Assembly: GCA_001414485.1 (NCBI GenBank)
Contig: LLEY01000058.1
Coordinates: forward strand, 124,001 to 188,000
Length of the DNA: 64,000 bases
Reading direction: 5' to 3'
From: Calycina herbarum
Lineage: Eukaryota > Ascomycota > Leotiomycetes > Helotiales > Pezizellaceae
The translations under genes were made by a program, and so were the position numbers. Below, one piece after another: positions 48,176 through 60,923 of this stretch (within the stretch, counting starts at the first letter, position 1; every line of letters begins with the position of its first letter). The notes under the pieces were generated by a model. It was given only the letters and a program-made list of their open reading frames with translations, was not told the origin of the DNA and made no database searches.

Positions 48176-49633
48176 GAGGTTGGAAAACGGAGGGGTGGCG
48201 ATGGTTTGCGTATTGAGTTTCTTGCCCATTTAGGAGGGAGGACAGGAATGAGGTTGGAGATGGAGGTGGCTCAGCGGGTGATGATTTTCACCAGGGGGGT
48301 TTCCATTCAGTTGGAACCATCATATTCAGCTTTAACACGCTGCATATTTTCTCTCTTCTAAACACTGCAGGTATATCGACCTTCACAGAAGTTTGCGATA
48401 AAAGCAGTTCAAATACATCTGGAAAGAAAGAGAAGACTGCAAGAAGTAGCATGACATATGATAGCTATCTCAAGATTGTTCGAGGTGTCCTATTTGAGGA
48501 AGCGTAGCAAACTTGAAAAGTTCTCTGCTTGGTAGTTGAACAAACATAGAACTTGTATCACAACCAGGGCATTTTTCCATTTTTTGAAACCATTTCTAGT
48601 GTTGTGTGACGGATCAGCTGGGGAAGCTCTCCGTCCACATCACCATGTTCCACGACTTTGAAAGAACAGGTCTAGAACTGGGTTTTGTAAAACGTGGGCC
48701 ACCACCATCAGGTCAGACGCGTGGTGAAATCTCACGATCGAACACAAAACTGACATCATGCTGAAAGAAAGAGAGAAATACCAACATGCTACCCTGGTAT
48801 TTTTTCAAAATCCCGTTCTCATCAGGACTAGTTCCCGAAAGAAAAAAACGAAACACATAGACGGAAATACAATAAAAAGAGAGAGACAGAGTCAGCTATG
48901 GGTTGTTTAGAAAAAAAGACTTCGGGCTTTCGGGTTTGAAGGGATCTTATCCACAGAGCACAGGAAACCCGCAATATTGTACAGCATGAAGCTTCCCCCA
49001 TGTGATGGATGTGGCGCCCATCGAATCATTGAATTGCTTGCATTGCGAATACTTGTATTCTTCCCAGGCCTTGTACTTCGTGATACAATGCAATGCGCAA
49101 GGTTGCAAATTCACATGCTAGAAATCGCCATCGTAGGTGAGTACCGAATAGCTTCATTTTTGTGTCTTTTCTCCCCAACCAAAATGATAAGAACAAGGTC
49201 CGAATCGACGGTCGTGTTGAAATCCCAATCAAGTTCTCCCCGGTTTTAAATGGCAGGGAAGAGCGATTGGCCTCGGTGCTGCCCATCCATTTCAGCTTTC
49301 TGCCTCGGCCCTCCACATCACCTCCACATTCATGAGACTCGCGGCGGCCAAAATGTCCGATGACCTGAAGCACCTCCCGCCCACATGCAATCCCTCTCCC
49401 AAATAGACGAACATTCCTCGAGGACTTGAAGGGTTGTTGGAATAGCTTCACCGTCCCAGGTCATTCTTTGCTCAAAGAGACAACAGTCAAGGTAAGCAAA
49501 CCAACGTCCAATTATGCCTCCTTGGCAAGCTTCCCTTCAATCTCCACGAGCACTTACTGACGAACCTCCTTCCGAACAGAACCGCCAAAACTTCACCTCC
49601 CAGTTCGAGCCCTAATCTTCAGTCGAATTCAAC
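48176..49633. other. Intergenic region and acyl-CoA synthetase promoter
   Basis: No supportable gene. The final 150 bp are pyrimidine-rich and CAA-rich, as expected of a fungal leader. Open frames at 48977-49451 overlap on both strands and appear random. Confidence 0.45.
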
Positions 49634-51875
49634 ATGGCACCTGTCCATGATCCCGACACTTGGATAGCTTCCGTGAGACCGCCACCTCCGCCAGGATCGC
49701 CGTACTCTCTGCCAGTACCAGGAAGCCAGAAAGACGGCCGTTCTGCAACCTACAGACATTGGCGTTGGGTCGACAAACCGCTTCCTACCACAATCCATCC
49801 GCAGATCCTCACAGCTCACGATTCCTTCGAATACTCGGTCAAGAAGAGACCAACAGCTAGATGTTTGGGATGGAGGCCCTACGATCCGGTTACCAAGGAG
49901 TTTGGTAAATACCAATGGATCAACTACGGCGAGGTGGCATTGCGAAGAAAGAACTTTGGTGCTGGAATCGTGGAGCTTCACAAGAAGGCTGGAATCTCGG
50001 GGGAGAAGTATCCAGTGGGGCTGTGGTGTCAAAACAGACCGGAATGGCAGATTGCTGGTAAGTTGGAGAACAATACTGAGGGGGTTGTGCTAACTCGAGA
50101 TAGATTTGGGATGCATGTCTCAATCGCTTTTCACTGTATCCCTTTACGATACTCTGGGTCCGGAGACGACGGAATATATCATCAATCATGCCCAGATGAA
50201 TTGCGTTGTTGCCAGCCTACCACATATTCCAACCCTCCTCAAACTCGCAGCAGCTTCAAGACTTCCAACCTTGAAGTTGATCATATCTGTTGATCCTCTC
50301 GATGCAGGAGAGCGTCCTGGGTATTCCAAGAAAGCTCTGTTGAATGCCCTCGCAGCAGAGGCTGGTATCACAATTCATTATATCGAGGATGTTGAAGCAA
50401 TTGGAGCTGCCTCAAACTTCCCCATGAACCCACCTCGAGCCGACGATATAATTACCATCAATTACACCTCCGGAACCACCGGAAATCCAAAGGGTGTAGT
50501 TTTGACACACGCCAATGCTGCTGCTGCGATTTTGGTGGCAAGAGTGACTTCGGAGATGAGACCAACCGACTCTCTCTGCTCCTACCTTCCTTTGGCGCAT
50601 ATTTACCAGCGAGCAGCAGAACACAATGCTCTATCCGCAAATTCTGCAATTGGATATTTCCATGGGGACATACTGGGTCTAGTAGATGATTTGAAGCTTC
50701 TTCGACCAACTGGCTTCAATTCGGTACCTAGACTATTCAACAAATTTGGATCCGCCATTCGCGCTTCGACTATTGATGCTCCTGGTACGAAGGGTGCAAT
50801 CGGACGACATGTCATTAATGCAAAACTTGCGTCTATGAAGCTTCCTCCTGGAAAGGCTACCAACAAGCACATGCTTTATGATCGTTTCTTCACTCCAAAA
50901 GTCAGAGCTGCTGTTGGTTTGGATCGTGTCCGATCTATGGTCACTGGAAGTGCACCTCTTGACCCTACACTACATCAATTCCTTCGCGCGGCTTTTGGAA
51001 ACGACTTCATTCAAGGTTACGGTATGACTGAAACGTATGCCGTTGGTCTTGCCCAGCACGAAGGAGATTTCTCTTCTGGAAACTGCGGTGGTGTAGCGCC
51101 TTGCTTCGAATTGTGCTTGCAGGATGTCCCAGATATGGATTATCTTTCAACCGATAGCCCCCACCCAAGAGGTCAACTATTAATTAAGAGCAACACCTTG
51201 TTCAGGGAGTACTACAAAAACGAGGCAGAAACCAAGAAATCCTTCACCGAAGATGGCTGGTTCCAAACCGGCGACATCGCAGAAGTCGACACCATGGGCC
51301 GCTTCAAAATCATCGACCGAGTAAAGAACGTCCTCAAACTCGCGCAAGGAGAATACATCTCTCCCGAACGAATTGAAAACGTCTACTTGGCAAATAACAA
51401 TATCCTCGCTCAGGGATACGTTCACGGCGACTCGACACAGGCATTCCTTGTCTCCATCTGGGGTGTTGATCCCGTTCAATTCGCGCCCTTCGCGAGCGCC
51501 ATCTTGAAGAAGAAGATTGAGCCCACGGATCTTGATGCTATTAGGGCGGCGGCGAGGGACGATAGGGTGAGGAAGGCGGTTGTGAAGGATTTGGATCGCA
51601 TTGGGAAGAAGAGTAAGTTTAATAGTTGGGAGAGGGTTAGGGCTGTGCATTTGGAGGTTGAGCCTTTTACTATTGATAATGAGCTTTTGACTCCTACGTA
51701 AGTTTTTTTCTTTGCTTTTCCTGGTGTGGTTTTTGGTGGTTTGGGTTCGAAGTGTACTAATGGGATATGCAGGTTGAAACTTAAACGTCCCCAGGCCGCG
51801 AAGAAGTTTAGGGCTGAGTTGGATAGGATGTATGAAGAGGCTTTGGCGGAGGAGTCTTTGAAGGCTAAGTTGTAG
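49634..51875 (+). CDS. Long-chain fatty-acid-CoA ligase, probably peroxisomal
   Basis: The enzyme activates fatty acids with ATP and CoA for beta-oxidation or lipid synthesis. Exons 49634-50057, 50104-51697 and 51773-51875 sum to 2,121 nt (706 residues), the usual size. The AMP-binding P-loop TSGTTGNPKG is at about 263-272, the adenine motif GYGMTET near 460, and the FACS/hinge signature GWFQTGDIAEVD...IDRVKN with the KLAQGEYISPE block follows. The protein ends in -AKL, a recognised type 1 peroxisomal targeting tripeptide. There is no signal peptide or transmembrane anchor at the N-terminus, which is Pro-rich. The last intron separates the final 34 codons including the targeting signal, so splicing there decides whether the tripeptide is present. 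Confidence 0.93.
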
Positions 51876-52911
51876 ATGGGAGTGGGGGTGGTTGGGATAG
51901 ACATAAACGAGGTGGTATTTTGGATTCTCATTCTTTCTTGGATTAGAGAGAACTGGGGTTGGTGGGGTTATTTTTGCCTTGGGGGGAAAGTGGTTTGTTA
52001 GCGAGGTTGTGGGTGGTGCTACTTGTATTTATTGGAATGAAATTGGAAATATTACTTTTTGTTGTTCTGGCCTAGAAACAATTCAAGTCATTTAACTGGT
52101 GCAGTCGAGCAACGTTCTTCAGCAATTCTTCGAGATCTTCCGATATTAATGGCTGCCAGAGATATCTACTGGTGGCCAACGTGTAGATACTTGGAATGTT
52201 TAAGGCAAATATATAGAAGGATGTACAGCCTCTTGGGGGAGTAGACAGGAGGTTTCGTAATCCCTGAATCCCTGGAGTTGTTCAAATCGCATACAAAATT
52301 CCTTGCAAAAAACCTTGCCACGCACGAGTAGATAATACCCTTACGTCCTGTCTATTACTACTAGAGGCTGTATCTCATGTTGCGCATCAACCATGTTTAG
52401 GCTTAGTCGAAGGTCACGTGTATAATAGTGCATTTCTTTGAAGATGGGGCTGTCGACTTTTGACAGCTCTCATCCAATTATTCCGTCCGCCTCACAAAAA
52501 CAGTCCTTCTCCCACCTCAAAGCGAGTACATAAAACTCCTCTCTTACCTCTCCATCCCTCTTCTGTCTCCATACTGCACTGCATTGCACTGCACTGCACC
52601 GCACCTCGTCTGCCTGCTTTACTCTCGTTGCGACGAACTGCGCGAGCGCGGTTCTCAGCACTTTCAGCAAAAAACAGAGCTTGCGCCCATGACGCAGCGT
52701 CCTCCCCTTTCTCCTCTCCGCTTCATTTTTTCCAAAGCTCTTTGGCGCCAGCTCCCACCTGGCTGTTGTATTTTGGTCATAGATCTCGATATAATCCGAG
52801 ATTCTTGATCTATTTTTCTTCTTCCTGTATTTTCCTTATATTAGGGAGGTCGAGACGACGCCCATCCCTTTCGAGCTCCACGCGTCCACGAGCCTTTGGG
52901 TATGAGCTACA
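51876..52911. other. Intergenic region between ACS and the F-box gene
   Basis: It contains the ACS 3' UTR, then a C/T-rich promoter of the downstream gene. A pentanucleotide repeat lies at 52573-52602. An ATG at 52902 begins an upstream frame that overlaps the main start out of frame. The long open frame 52460-53290 is a shadow of the leader and of the first exon. Confidence 0.45.
52573..52602. repeat. Pentanucleotide microsatellite (ACTGC)6
   Basis: Six units with two single-base deviations (ATTGC and ACCGC) lie in the leader of the F-box gene. Confidence 0.85.
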
Positions 52912-55900
52912 ATGGACACGCCGAGCAGCGACTTGTCCTCGGGCAGCACAGAATCACCGACCGCAGACCCTACCCCCGCTGACTCTCCCGCGCAGACCGA
53001 CCTCGATAACCTCGAATCCAAAGTTGCCACCACCATGTCCCCCTCTGTCATTGAAGACGACTCGGATTCCGATGTTTCCATGTCGGCAGATACAGACGAC
53101 GAAGACAACTCGAGCCATGATACGCCGGCAAGCCAGGTTGTTTCCTCCCTCCAGAGTTTGCCGCAACCCGACAGTTCCGACAACCCCGCAGCGGAAGCAT
53201 CTAAAAAGCGAAAACACTCCAACTCCTCCTCGGAGACCCCAAATGAGCAACTGGACCAAGACATCAACAATCAGTCCCGGAAGCGTATAAAGCCAGTTGA
53301 ACCTCTACCTCCGTATAGGACTTTCCAAGGAGGCCTTCAGCCGGACAAGTCTCTTTTACCAGCCGAGATATGGCATCATATTTTTTCTTTCTGTCTTCCA
53401 AGAGTTTTGGGTCTTTCCTTGCAAGTCAACAGATCTTTCAATGCCTATCTTGATCCTTCCTCGCCGAAGACTTCTATTGTTCCCCTTTCAAATTCATCAT
53501 TGCCCATTCTACAAGCGCATGCCATTTGGCGAGCCTCTAGACTTCTTTTCCGTCAAACTATGCCTGGCCCTCTATCCGGGAAATCAGAGCTAGATATGTG
53601 GAGAATGGCATGTAGTTCTCGATGCCAATTTTGCGGCAAGAAAGAGATCACCTCCATTCCGGTGGACCAATGGCATCCGGGCCCTGGTATGACTGGCCTT
53701 GCACGAATATGGTCTTTTGGTATCCGTGCTTGTGGTTCCTGCATACAACAAAATACAACCAAGGTAGGTCATGATTTCATACATTTCATTCAACGAAAAC
53801 TTTGCACGAGGGCCGCAAACTGATTACAACCTAGGAAATCGACTTGCTCTTGTCTTCAGCCATTACATCTCCGCTGCTGGTCGCATTACCATTCATATTC
53901 CTCACCAATGAGCTTCATATCTTACCCTCTACAACATTACAGAGTGGCCAGCAACCATCTTCAATACAAATCTCGAAACGATTTCCCAATTATCAAATCG
54001 AGGAAATAAAGCGGGAATTCGAAGAGGCGAAATCGTTAGGGTCGGCTACTGCTGAGGAATGGCTTAAAGGGTTAGAGGAGCGTGGACGAGAGAGAAGAAC
54101 AGATGCTGCTAGATGGGAGCGTTGGGAACTTTCAGGAGGAGTCGCCAGCATGCGTCCTGTGACGAGTCGCGACGCCAAAATCAAACTTGAACCAGTTGTG
54201 AAAGTGGAGGAAGGATCGTCTTCAAACGGTCCCAGTCCATTATTTCGATTCCAGCCTACTAATCCACTCCCCCAAAGAAATTTCCCACCATTTACAAATG
54301 CTCGACCTTCTCAACCCCCTTACCCCCCTCATCGTATGTTCATATTTATGGTTTTATGGTCCTGAATTGTTGACAGAGTTCTGACACATACCAATCTAGC
54401 TTCCAACGCCCCTTCCCATTTTGGGTCACCCTCACAAAATGGCTTCACGCCTTGCCCGCCACCTCCACGAGCACAGCCCCAACTTCAACCCAGACACGAA
54501 AGAACGAAGGATGAGGTTGCCTCACTAAAGGCAGCGCGACGAGCTGAGATAGAGAGACGGTGCATGTTACTCACACCACCACTAACTGCTCCAGTTTTAG
54601 CACATATGCCTTCATTCCAAGCTGCCATTCAAATTATACAACCTCTTGGCGATGGTGCCTGGGAAGTATTGAAGCCAAGATTACTTTCGCAACGCGGGGA
54701 GGCTGAACAACGGGAAACCGATCGACTTGCTCAGACCCGAGTGGTTCAGGAGCGATTTGATGAGCGCCGATATCAGGATACCCAGGCCAGATCAGATTCC
54801 AGGGATCTTGTTGATAGGGAGTGGGATGACGTTCAGGCTCCTTTACGATCAAGGATTAGTGGGTATGCTGATGAGATTATCCGTGACGGTTGGAATGGTG
54901 GCGATAAATTGAATTACGAAAATTCTCCTAGGTTTGCTGCAGATGTCCTGGTATACGTCCGGAAGAGGTTCTATGCAGAGATAGCCAAAGATGAAGCAGC
55001 CGCTCGCGCAACCGGTCAGGAGCCGCAATCGGATCCACCCAATGGACCCTTCCTTCGGAAACTCATTTTGGAGAACATGAAGTGGGTGTTTGATACCAAG
55101 ATCAAAATCCACACGGAGCAATTTCGTAAGGAACTTTTTCTTTGCAGTGCCTGCGAGACCAATCCAAAGTATTATGGGTTTGAGGGTGTCATTCAGCATT
55201 ACGCAGCCAAGCATACCAATGCACTGAGTGTCGGGAGCATTGTGGTCCATTGGAAATCGGAGTGGCCAGAGCATCCCCCTTTCAATCCAGATCCTACCGC
55301 GTCGTCTAACCAACCTTATTACTCCACTGCCCCAAGTGCCAGTGCACCTTTTGCAAGCAATGGTCCTTCGTTGCATTCTAACTATGGTTATGGTGGGTAT
55401 CAGCCAGCTTCTGGTCCAACTCCTATCTCTGCTCCCATGGCAGCTCCTATGCAAGCTCCTTTGCCTCCTCAGATGCAAGCTCCAATGCAGGCTCCCATGC
55501 ATGGCCAAAACCCACACGGTTACCAAGAAAGTCCGGATCCATATTATGGCCATCCTCAATATAGCGATCAGTACTCGGGACATCAGAATGGACCTTATGC
55601 TCCACCACAACCATATCAGGATAACTCCCATGTGTACCAAGGACAACAGCAGTACTCGGCTCCACCGCCCGTTAACAATGGTTATCAGGAAATGCCCCAA
55701 GATTATTCCCAACCAGGATATGGTGGTTCTTATCCTCCATCTAACCAAGGGATGTACCCATCTGCAAACCAAGGACCGCAGTACCAGACGGCCCCAGAGA
55801 TTTCCATCCAGCAGGATGCCTACTCCCAGCAAGGAAATCATTATGATCCAACTTACAGCCAGGCACCGTCGTATCCGACAAACGCAGTTGCACCACCACA

Positions 55901-58112
55901 ACCTCCACCGCCCCCCCAGAAAACGGAAGAGTACAAGGCTCAGTTGCAAGTTGTGGCCAAGAGTGCTCGTGAGGTTTGGAATACAATTAATCCAATCAAG
56001 GAAATATCTGGGAGCGTCAAAGTCTATACTATCATCCACCATCTTCTGGCGAAGTCTCGTACATTGTATCAGGAAGATCCTCCCCTGTCGATGATCATTG
56101 ATGGTTTGTCAAATAACAAAGATATGCGGCCTGTTCGCAATATTAACGGTCTTCTGTGCAAAACCTGCTCCTTGGGGTCTGTCGGATTTAAAGGGAACCA
56201 GAAGAAACATTTTTCCTTTCCACAGCTTTTGAGCCACTTCCACACTGTCCATGAACAGGAAGCATTCCAGAAGACTGGACGGAATCTGGACTGGACAAAG
56301 AACATGGTCGACCTTCCTGAGATTTCGAAGTTGGCATTTATCATCAATAATGGAAATCATAAGCATGACCAAAGGATCAGACTCGTCAAAGAAGCCATCC
56401 CAGAATTGGACCCACCAGCTCCTATGGTACACGAGCGAGTTTCAAATGGCCGAAATTATGATCATGCCAATGATGTTTCATACGGTGCAGGACTTGCTCC
56501 CTCTCAAGACAACCACGACAAGTACTATTCATCCGCCTCCAATGGTAGACCACCTGACAGCGTTCCATATGACAATGGAGAATACGACCCTCGGAATCCG
56601 ATGGAGATTCCATTGGAGCCCAGACCCATCATTCGAGCCCCACCTCCAATTGATTACCCTCGCGAGCAAGAACGTGAAGTTCAACAGCCAGTATATCGCT
56701 TAGTACAACGTACGGAGGACCGTCGCGAAATTGTATATCAAGATCGCCCAGAGTATGCCTATACCGAACGCAGACCTGAGTCTCCGCCCCCAATTGCTAG
56801 GCCACCCGACTACTATGAGCGTGTTGTCATTCGAGAGGAGGCTCCTGTGTACGATCGACGTCCCCGCTATCGAGAAGAGGACGACCGCGAGTATCGCGAC
56901 CCTGCGCCATTGCCTTATCATGCGCGGGATCCTCAGCCCCCTGTACAAGAATATCGATTCCGAAATTCAGAGTCATATTCTGGTAACAGACAGGAGATTC
57001 CACCTGTGAATACTGCATCTCAGCAAAGCCGGATTATTGATGTCGTAGCACAAATATCGCAACAGGCACAACGAGCACGGGAACGGGTTCCTCTTCGAGA
57101 TGAAGCGGCTGAAGCTGGTTCAGAAGATGGGGAGGTGCGGACGAAGCCTGCTTCCAAATCTGCATCCTATCAACCTCGGCCAGCGGAGGAGGCCACTGAT
57201 GCTGCAGAGAGATTTCTAAACAATTTCCTGCCTACCGAACCTCCTCGGGAAGATGTTTCAAGAATGTCACGACATGGAGAAGATGAGAAGATGAAGGCAT
57301 GGGAGCCTGAGCGTGTTGAAACCATGCGACGTGTATATCAGCCCGCAGAAGAGTCGTACCGTCGAATTCGTGAAAGCAGTCGGGTGCCTTCCCGAGGGCG
57401 TCTTGTCGACGAGGGTCTTCCTGAGACTAGATCCGCAGTTGTCGACCGACTTCCCCCAGGACAATCTCGAGCCTATGGCTATGACGATCGCTATGGTGGC
57501 CCAGCTCCGGAGCACGTAGCCCTTCGAGAACGATCCCCCGAATTGGTCGATCGACGGTACAAGCTTAATAATGTTGTCTATCGGGATGAGAGACAGAGTC
57601 GAACACCGAGTCGATATGCAAGATATGAGAGTGTACGATTGGGGAATGACCGCGCGCGTTCGAGATCGCCGGTATACGTTAAGACGGCTGCCCAAGCTGG
57701 GCAATATCATGAATCAGAACCTGTTTATAGAGCTCGCACTCCTCAGATGGCGACTGCTGGTGGTTATGCGCACGAGAGACAACCACAACCACAACCACGA
57801 CCGGGCTATTACCGCATATATGCTGATGAACAGCCCCGACCGGAGCCACAATATGCTACGGATGCTTATGAGCTGGTGAGAGTGTCGGATGCGCAGGGGG
57901 AATACGTTATTCGCAGACCGGTTGTGAGACGGGAGGCTGAACCGGTGTATGCTAGTTATGGGGATGAGGGGTATGCACAACAACAACCTGTTTATGAGAG
58001 TCGGGCGCCTCCTACTATGCTGAGACCACACGAGGCGCCGGCTTATGAAGAGGAGTATGATCCTAGGCACCCTGAACCCATTGCACCGGTGAGGCAGGTT
58101 GGGAGGTATTAG
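52912..58112 (+). CDS. Large F-box and zinc-finger protein with prion-like segment
   Basis: Exons 52912-53763, 53835-54333 and 54400-58112 sum to 5,064 nt (1,687 residues). An acidic/Ser-rich N-terminus with basic KKRK and RKRIK nuclear-type signals leads to an F-box (about 148-182, LLPAEIWHHIFSF). It is followed by a CxxC pair set (238/241 and 274/277), suggesting substrate recruitment to an SCF ubiquitin ligase. A C2H2-like finger occurs at about 699-722 (CSACETN...HYAAKH) and another Cys/His cluster at about 1037-1068 (CKTC...HFHTVH). Between them, about 777-945 is Gln/Tyr/Pro/Gly-rich and prion-like, including tandem QAPM repeats. The C-terminal ~600 residues are Arg/Glu/Tyr/Pro-rich with SRSP, resembling RNA-processing proteins. 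The architecture is known from filamentous ascomycetes as uncharacterised F-box proteins. A link between ubiquitylation and RNA biology is inference. Confidence 0.85.
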
Positions 58113-58769
58113 TTTTTCTTTCTTTTTTTGTGGGGGGGGGGGGTTTGTGTTTGGGTAAAAGTTTTCGGTCGTCATTTCTCTTATATTGATGAGTTCATGT
58201 AGAACTCTTCTCTTTTCTTTTTGAAGGGGGTCTTTTTTTCTTGCTTGTTGCATACACTTTAGCATGCATACCCGGTTGATGTGTTGCTGGGGATTTTATT
58301 TGTACGAATTGTACGATTGATTGGTTCCTGTGTATATTTACTTATTGGATGGGTGATTCACTGCTTGCATGCATGCGCGAAGTTTATTACTTTGTTGCAT
58401 GGTGTTTTTTGTCTAAGCATTGCTTGGGCCTTTCTCTTTTCTTCTTGTTCTTTCGAGTGGTATGGTGCGGTAAAAAGAAAGTGTGGGTGGTTGGATTTGC
58501 TTTTATTGCTGGGGCGGTGGTGCTTTAGATTTCTATGAGAAGGTTTTGGGGAGGGGGCAGGAGGGGGAGAGAGGATTGTAGAATAGTAATTAATGAAATG
58601 GTTTGTTGTGGGAATGAGAGTGGTTGGAGTGAATTATTTCAAGGTGACTTGGTGATGGGCTTTGCTGGGGCATTTTTGCTGGGGAGTTTGTTCCTTTCGA
58701 GTCTCTATGCTTGGGTTTTTGGGCGAGATCCAAGAAGCTTGCTTCTTGTGGTAAACAGAACCCCAATTT
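58113..58769. other. 3' flank of the F-box gene
   Basis: It begins with a T-rich then G-run (about 12 G near 58131-58142) stretch just after the stop codon, then ordinary DNA between convergent genes. No gene was recognised. Confidence 0.45.
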
Positions 58770-60885
58770 TCAGAATAAGGAATAAAAATTGCGCTCAATC
58801 AAATTCCTCCCTCTTGAGTTACTAGAGGGCAGTTGAATATTGAACTCCTGTAACACCCCATTCAAAATATTTCGTTCAGAATTGTCGAGGATACTAATGT
58901 CGGCCCCTGCACCAAGAAGGATCTCAAAGGTTTCTTTCTTTCTCAACTTTCTCTCCCGTATTTCCCTTTCATCCCAGTAGTTGGGATGTGGTGGGTTAGT
59001 GGCGTACCTGTCCTCCTTTGACACCTCTTGAAGAGCCACCTGGAGTGCAGTTCCATATTCTCCGCCTTCATTCACACCCACTCCTATCTCGATAAGAAGC
59101 TTCATCGTTCAGTTCTCCAATCATAAGTGGCATTTAAATGTTCATTGGCTACCTCTCCTCCTGTTTCCAACTTGCAATGTCGCATTGACAAATTCCATCT
59201 ATAATTTCTTTGAAGACGCGGCATTCCATCAATTGTTGTCAGGTCATTTACGTTAGCACCTGCCTCTAGTAGCATGTAAACAATATCCGGAATCTGATTC
59301 CAATTCTTATCAGACGATAATGCCGCTTCAAGAGCCGTCTGCCACCGTTTACCTTGCATGTTAACATCTGCCCCTGCTTTTAAGAGTTGGCGAACGTTGT
59401 CAACCCTCGAATAATAAGCTTCAATTTGCAAGGCATCAATACCCCTTTCATCTCGTATATTAACATCTGCGCCAGCTCTTATAAGAAGCTTAACTATTTC
59501 GATGTGTCTATATACTGAAGCAGTCAGTAAGGCGGTGCTGAATGGACCACCTTGGAGATTCACATTTGCGCTAGCTTCTATCACAATTTTGGCGATTTCG
59601 GCATTTCCAGCAATTGAAGCTGCATTTAAAGCAATGTGATATATCCCGCCTTGTATATTCACATCTGCGCCAGCTCCTATGAGAAGCTTGATTATTTCGA
59701 TGAATGAATTTTGTGAAGCAGCTTGCAAAGCAGTGTTGTATCCCCCACCTATTCTGTTCACATCGACGCTTGGTCTTGAGAGTAGCACTTCCACAACGGG
59801 CTGCAGTGCTAGAATTGCCGCAAAGTAATGACTATCCCCAGGCGTGGGAACTTCGTTCTTTTTGCGGAGATAATAACAATGCGAAACCCAATTACGCAGA
59901 AGGCTAGAATTCTCTAGAAAGTCGAGGACCAGTGTAGTTTCTTCGAACTTACTCAGGTCTTGTAATCTAAGGCCATGGCGGTCCCACTGCCATGAAGAAT
60001 CCTTGAGCATTGGGTATTTATGAAACTGTGAAGCTTCGTCTTCATCCAATTCAGAGTAGTTGGTCGAGCTTGAGTATTATTTAAAGTATAAAAGAGAACT
60101 CCGTAAAATTACTGAATAAGCAACAGATTCAGTAAAATGAACCATGCCGACGTTCGAATTAAGCTTGAATTTCTCGGAGTTCAAATATCTACTGTCAAAT
60201 AAGCAAAGGAAATCTTCAAAGAAAAAGCAAAAAAGCATCATTTGTATCAACTCAAGTATACGAAGAGATATATTGTTTACTCTTGTACTGAGAAATGAGC
60301 TAGTAATATAATAGTTCGCTGTCCCCGATAATCTTTTACAATCACGGGAATTACAAGACTTGACAGAATATCAATCAGTCTGTCAGGTCGAATAATCCCG
60401 GTGTCATGACTGATTGGTGTCTCGTTCATTTCGGGGATTATACTAGCTGCTTCAGCTAATTGCTTGACAGTGAGTTGATCAAACGAGTAGGCTATCCATT
60501 GAAGGGCTCTCCTGGTTATGAAACGATGCTCTTCATCAATGGACAACAAAATTCTTTTATACGTCTCGTCTAATGTTTTCGGTAGCGATTTGAGAGCCTT
60601 TCGTATGTCTTTAGGAGTGTGACATTTTCTCAATGCTTCAAATTGGCAATCGACCTCGCGAAACATGTTCCTAATAAGCTAGCTATATGCAAAATAAAAT
60701 AGCAGTGTGTTAAATACTCACATTCCACGAGCTCCCACTCTCAAGGCTTCGCCAATCTCATTTTTGAAGTCCGCAGGCATGTCTTTCAACCTTTTATCCA
60801 TCGCAAGTGTTTTCTGCACGAATTTCGGCTTGGTACAGGGAACGGGGGAGGACTCGTTTGTTTGTGATAGTTTTATGAATTCCAT
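58770..60885 (-). pseudogene. Truncated STAND/NLR-type protein: winged-helix plus ankyrin repeats
   Basis: The frame from ATG 60885 joins across an intron (60721-60671) to a segment typical of fungal NACHT proteins just after the NTPase: KNEIGEAL...FREVDCQFEALRKC, LKSLPKTLDETYKRIL, LQWIAYS, HFSVQEYL. A second intron (60280-60189, acceptor TAG) is needed to make QEYL. A TAA stop at 60077-60079 falls where a Gln codon is expected. The reading then continues in frame into about six ankyrin repeats with the GADVN motif. At about 59105 a one-base frameshift separates the last repeats (ending 58770). The NACHT P-loop and any N-terminal effector domain are absent upstream, where the protease gene ends about 40 bp away. 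It is therefore non-functional as a full NLR. Confidence 0.72.
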
Positions 60886-60923
60886 GCTAGATTTTTTTTT
60901 TATTAATAAATACAAGATACTAT

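Noticed and set aside
52460..53290. Plus-strand 276-residue frame
   Set aside because: It covers the leader of the F-box gene and overlaps its first exon in another frame. The Ser/Pro/Thr composition follows from C/T-rich leader DNA.
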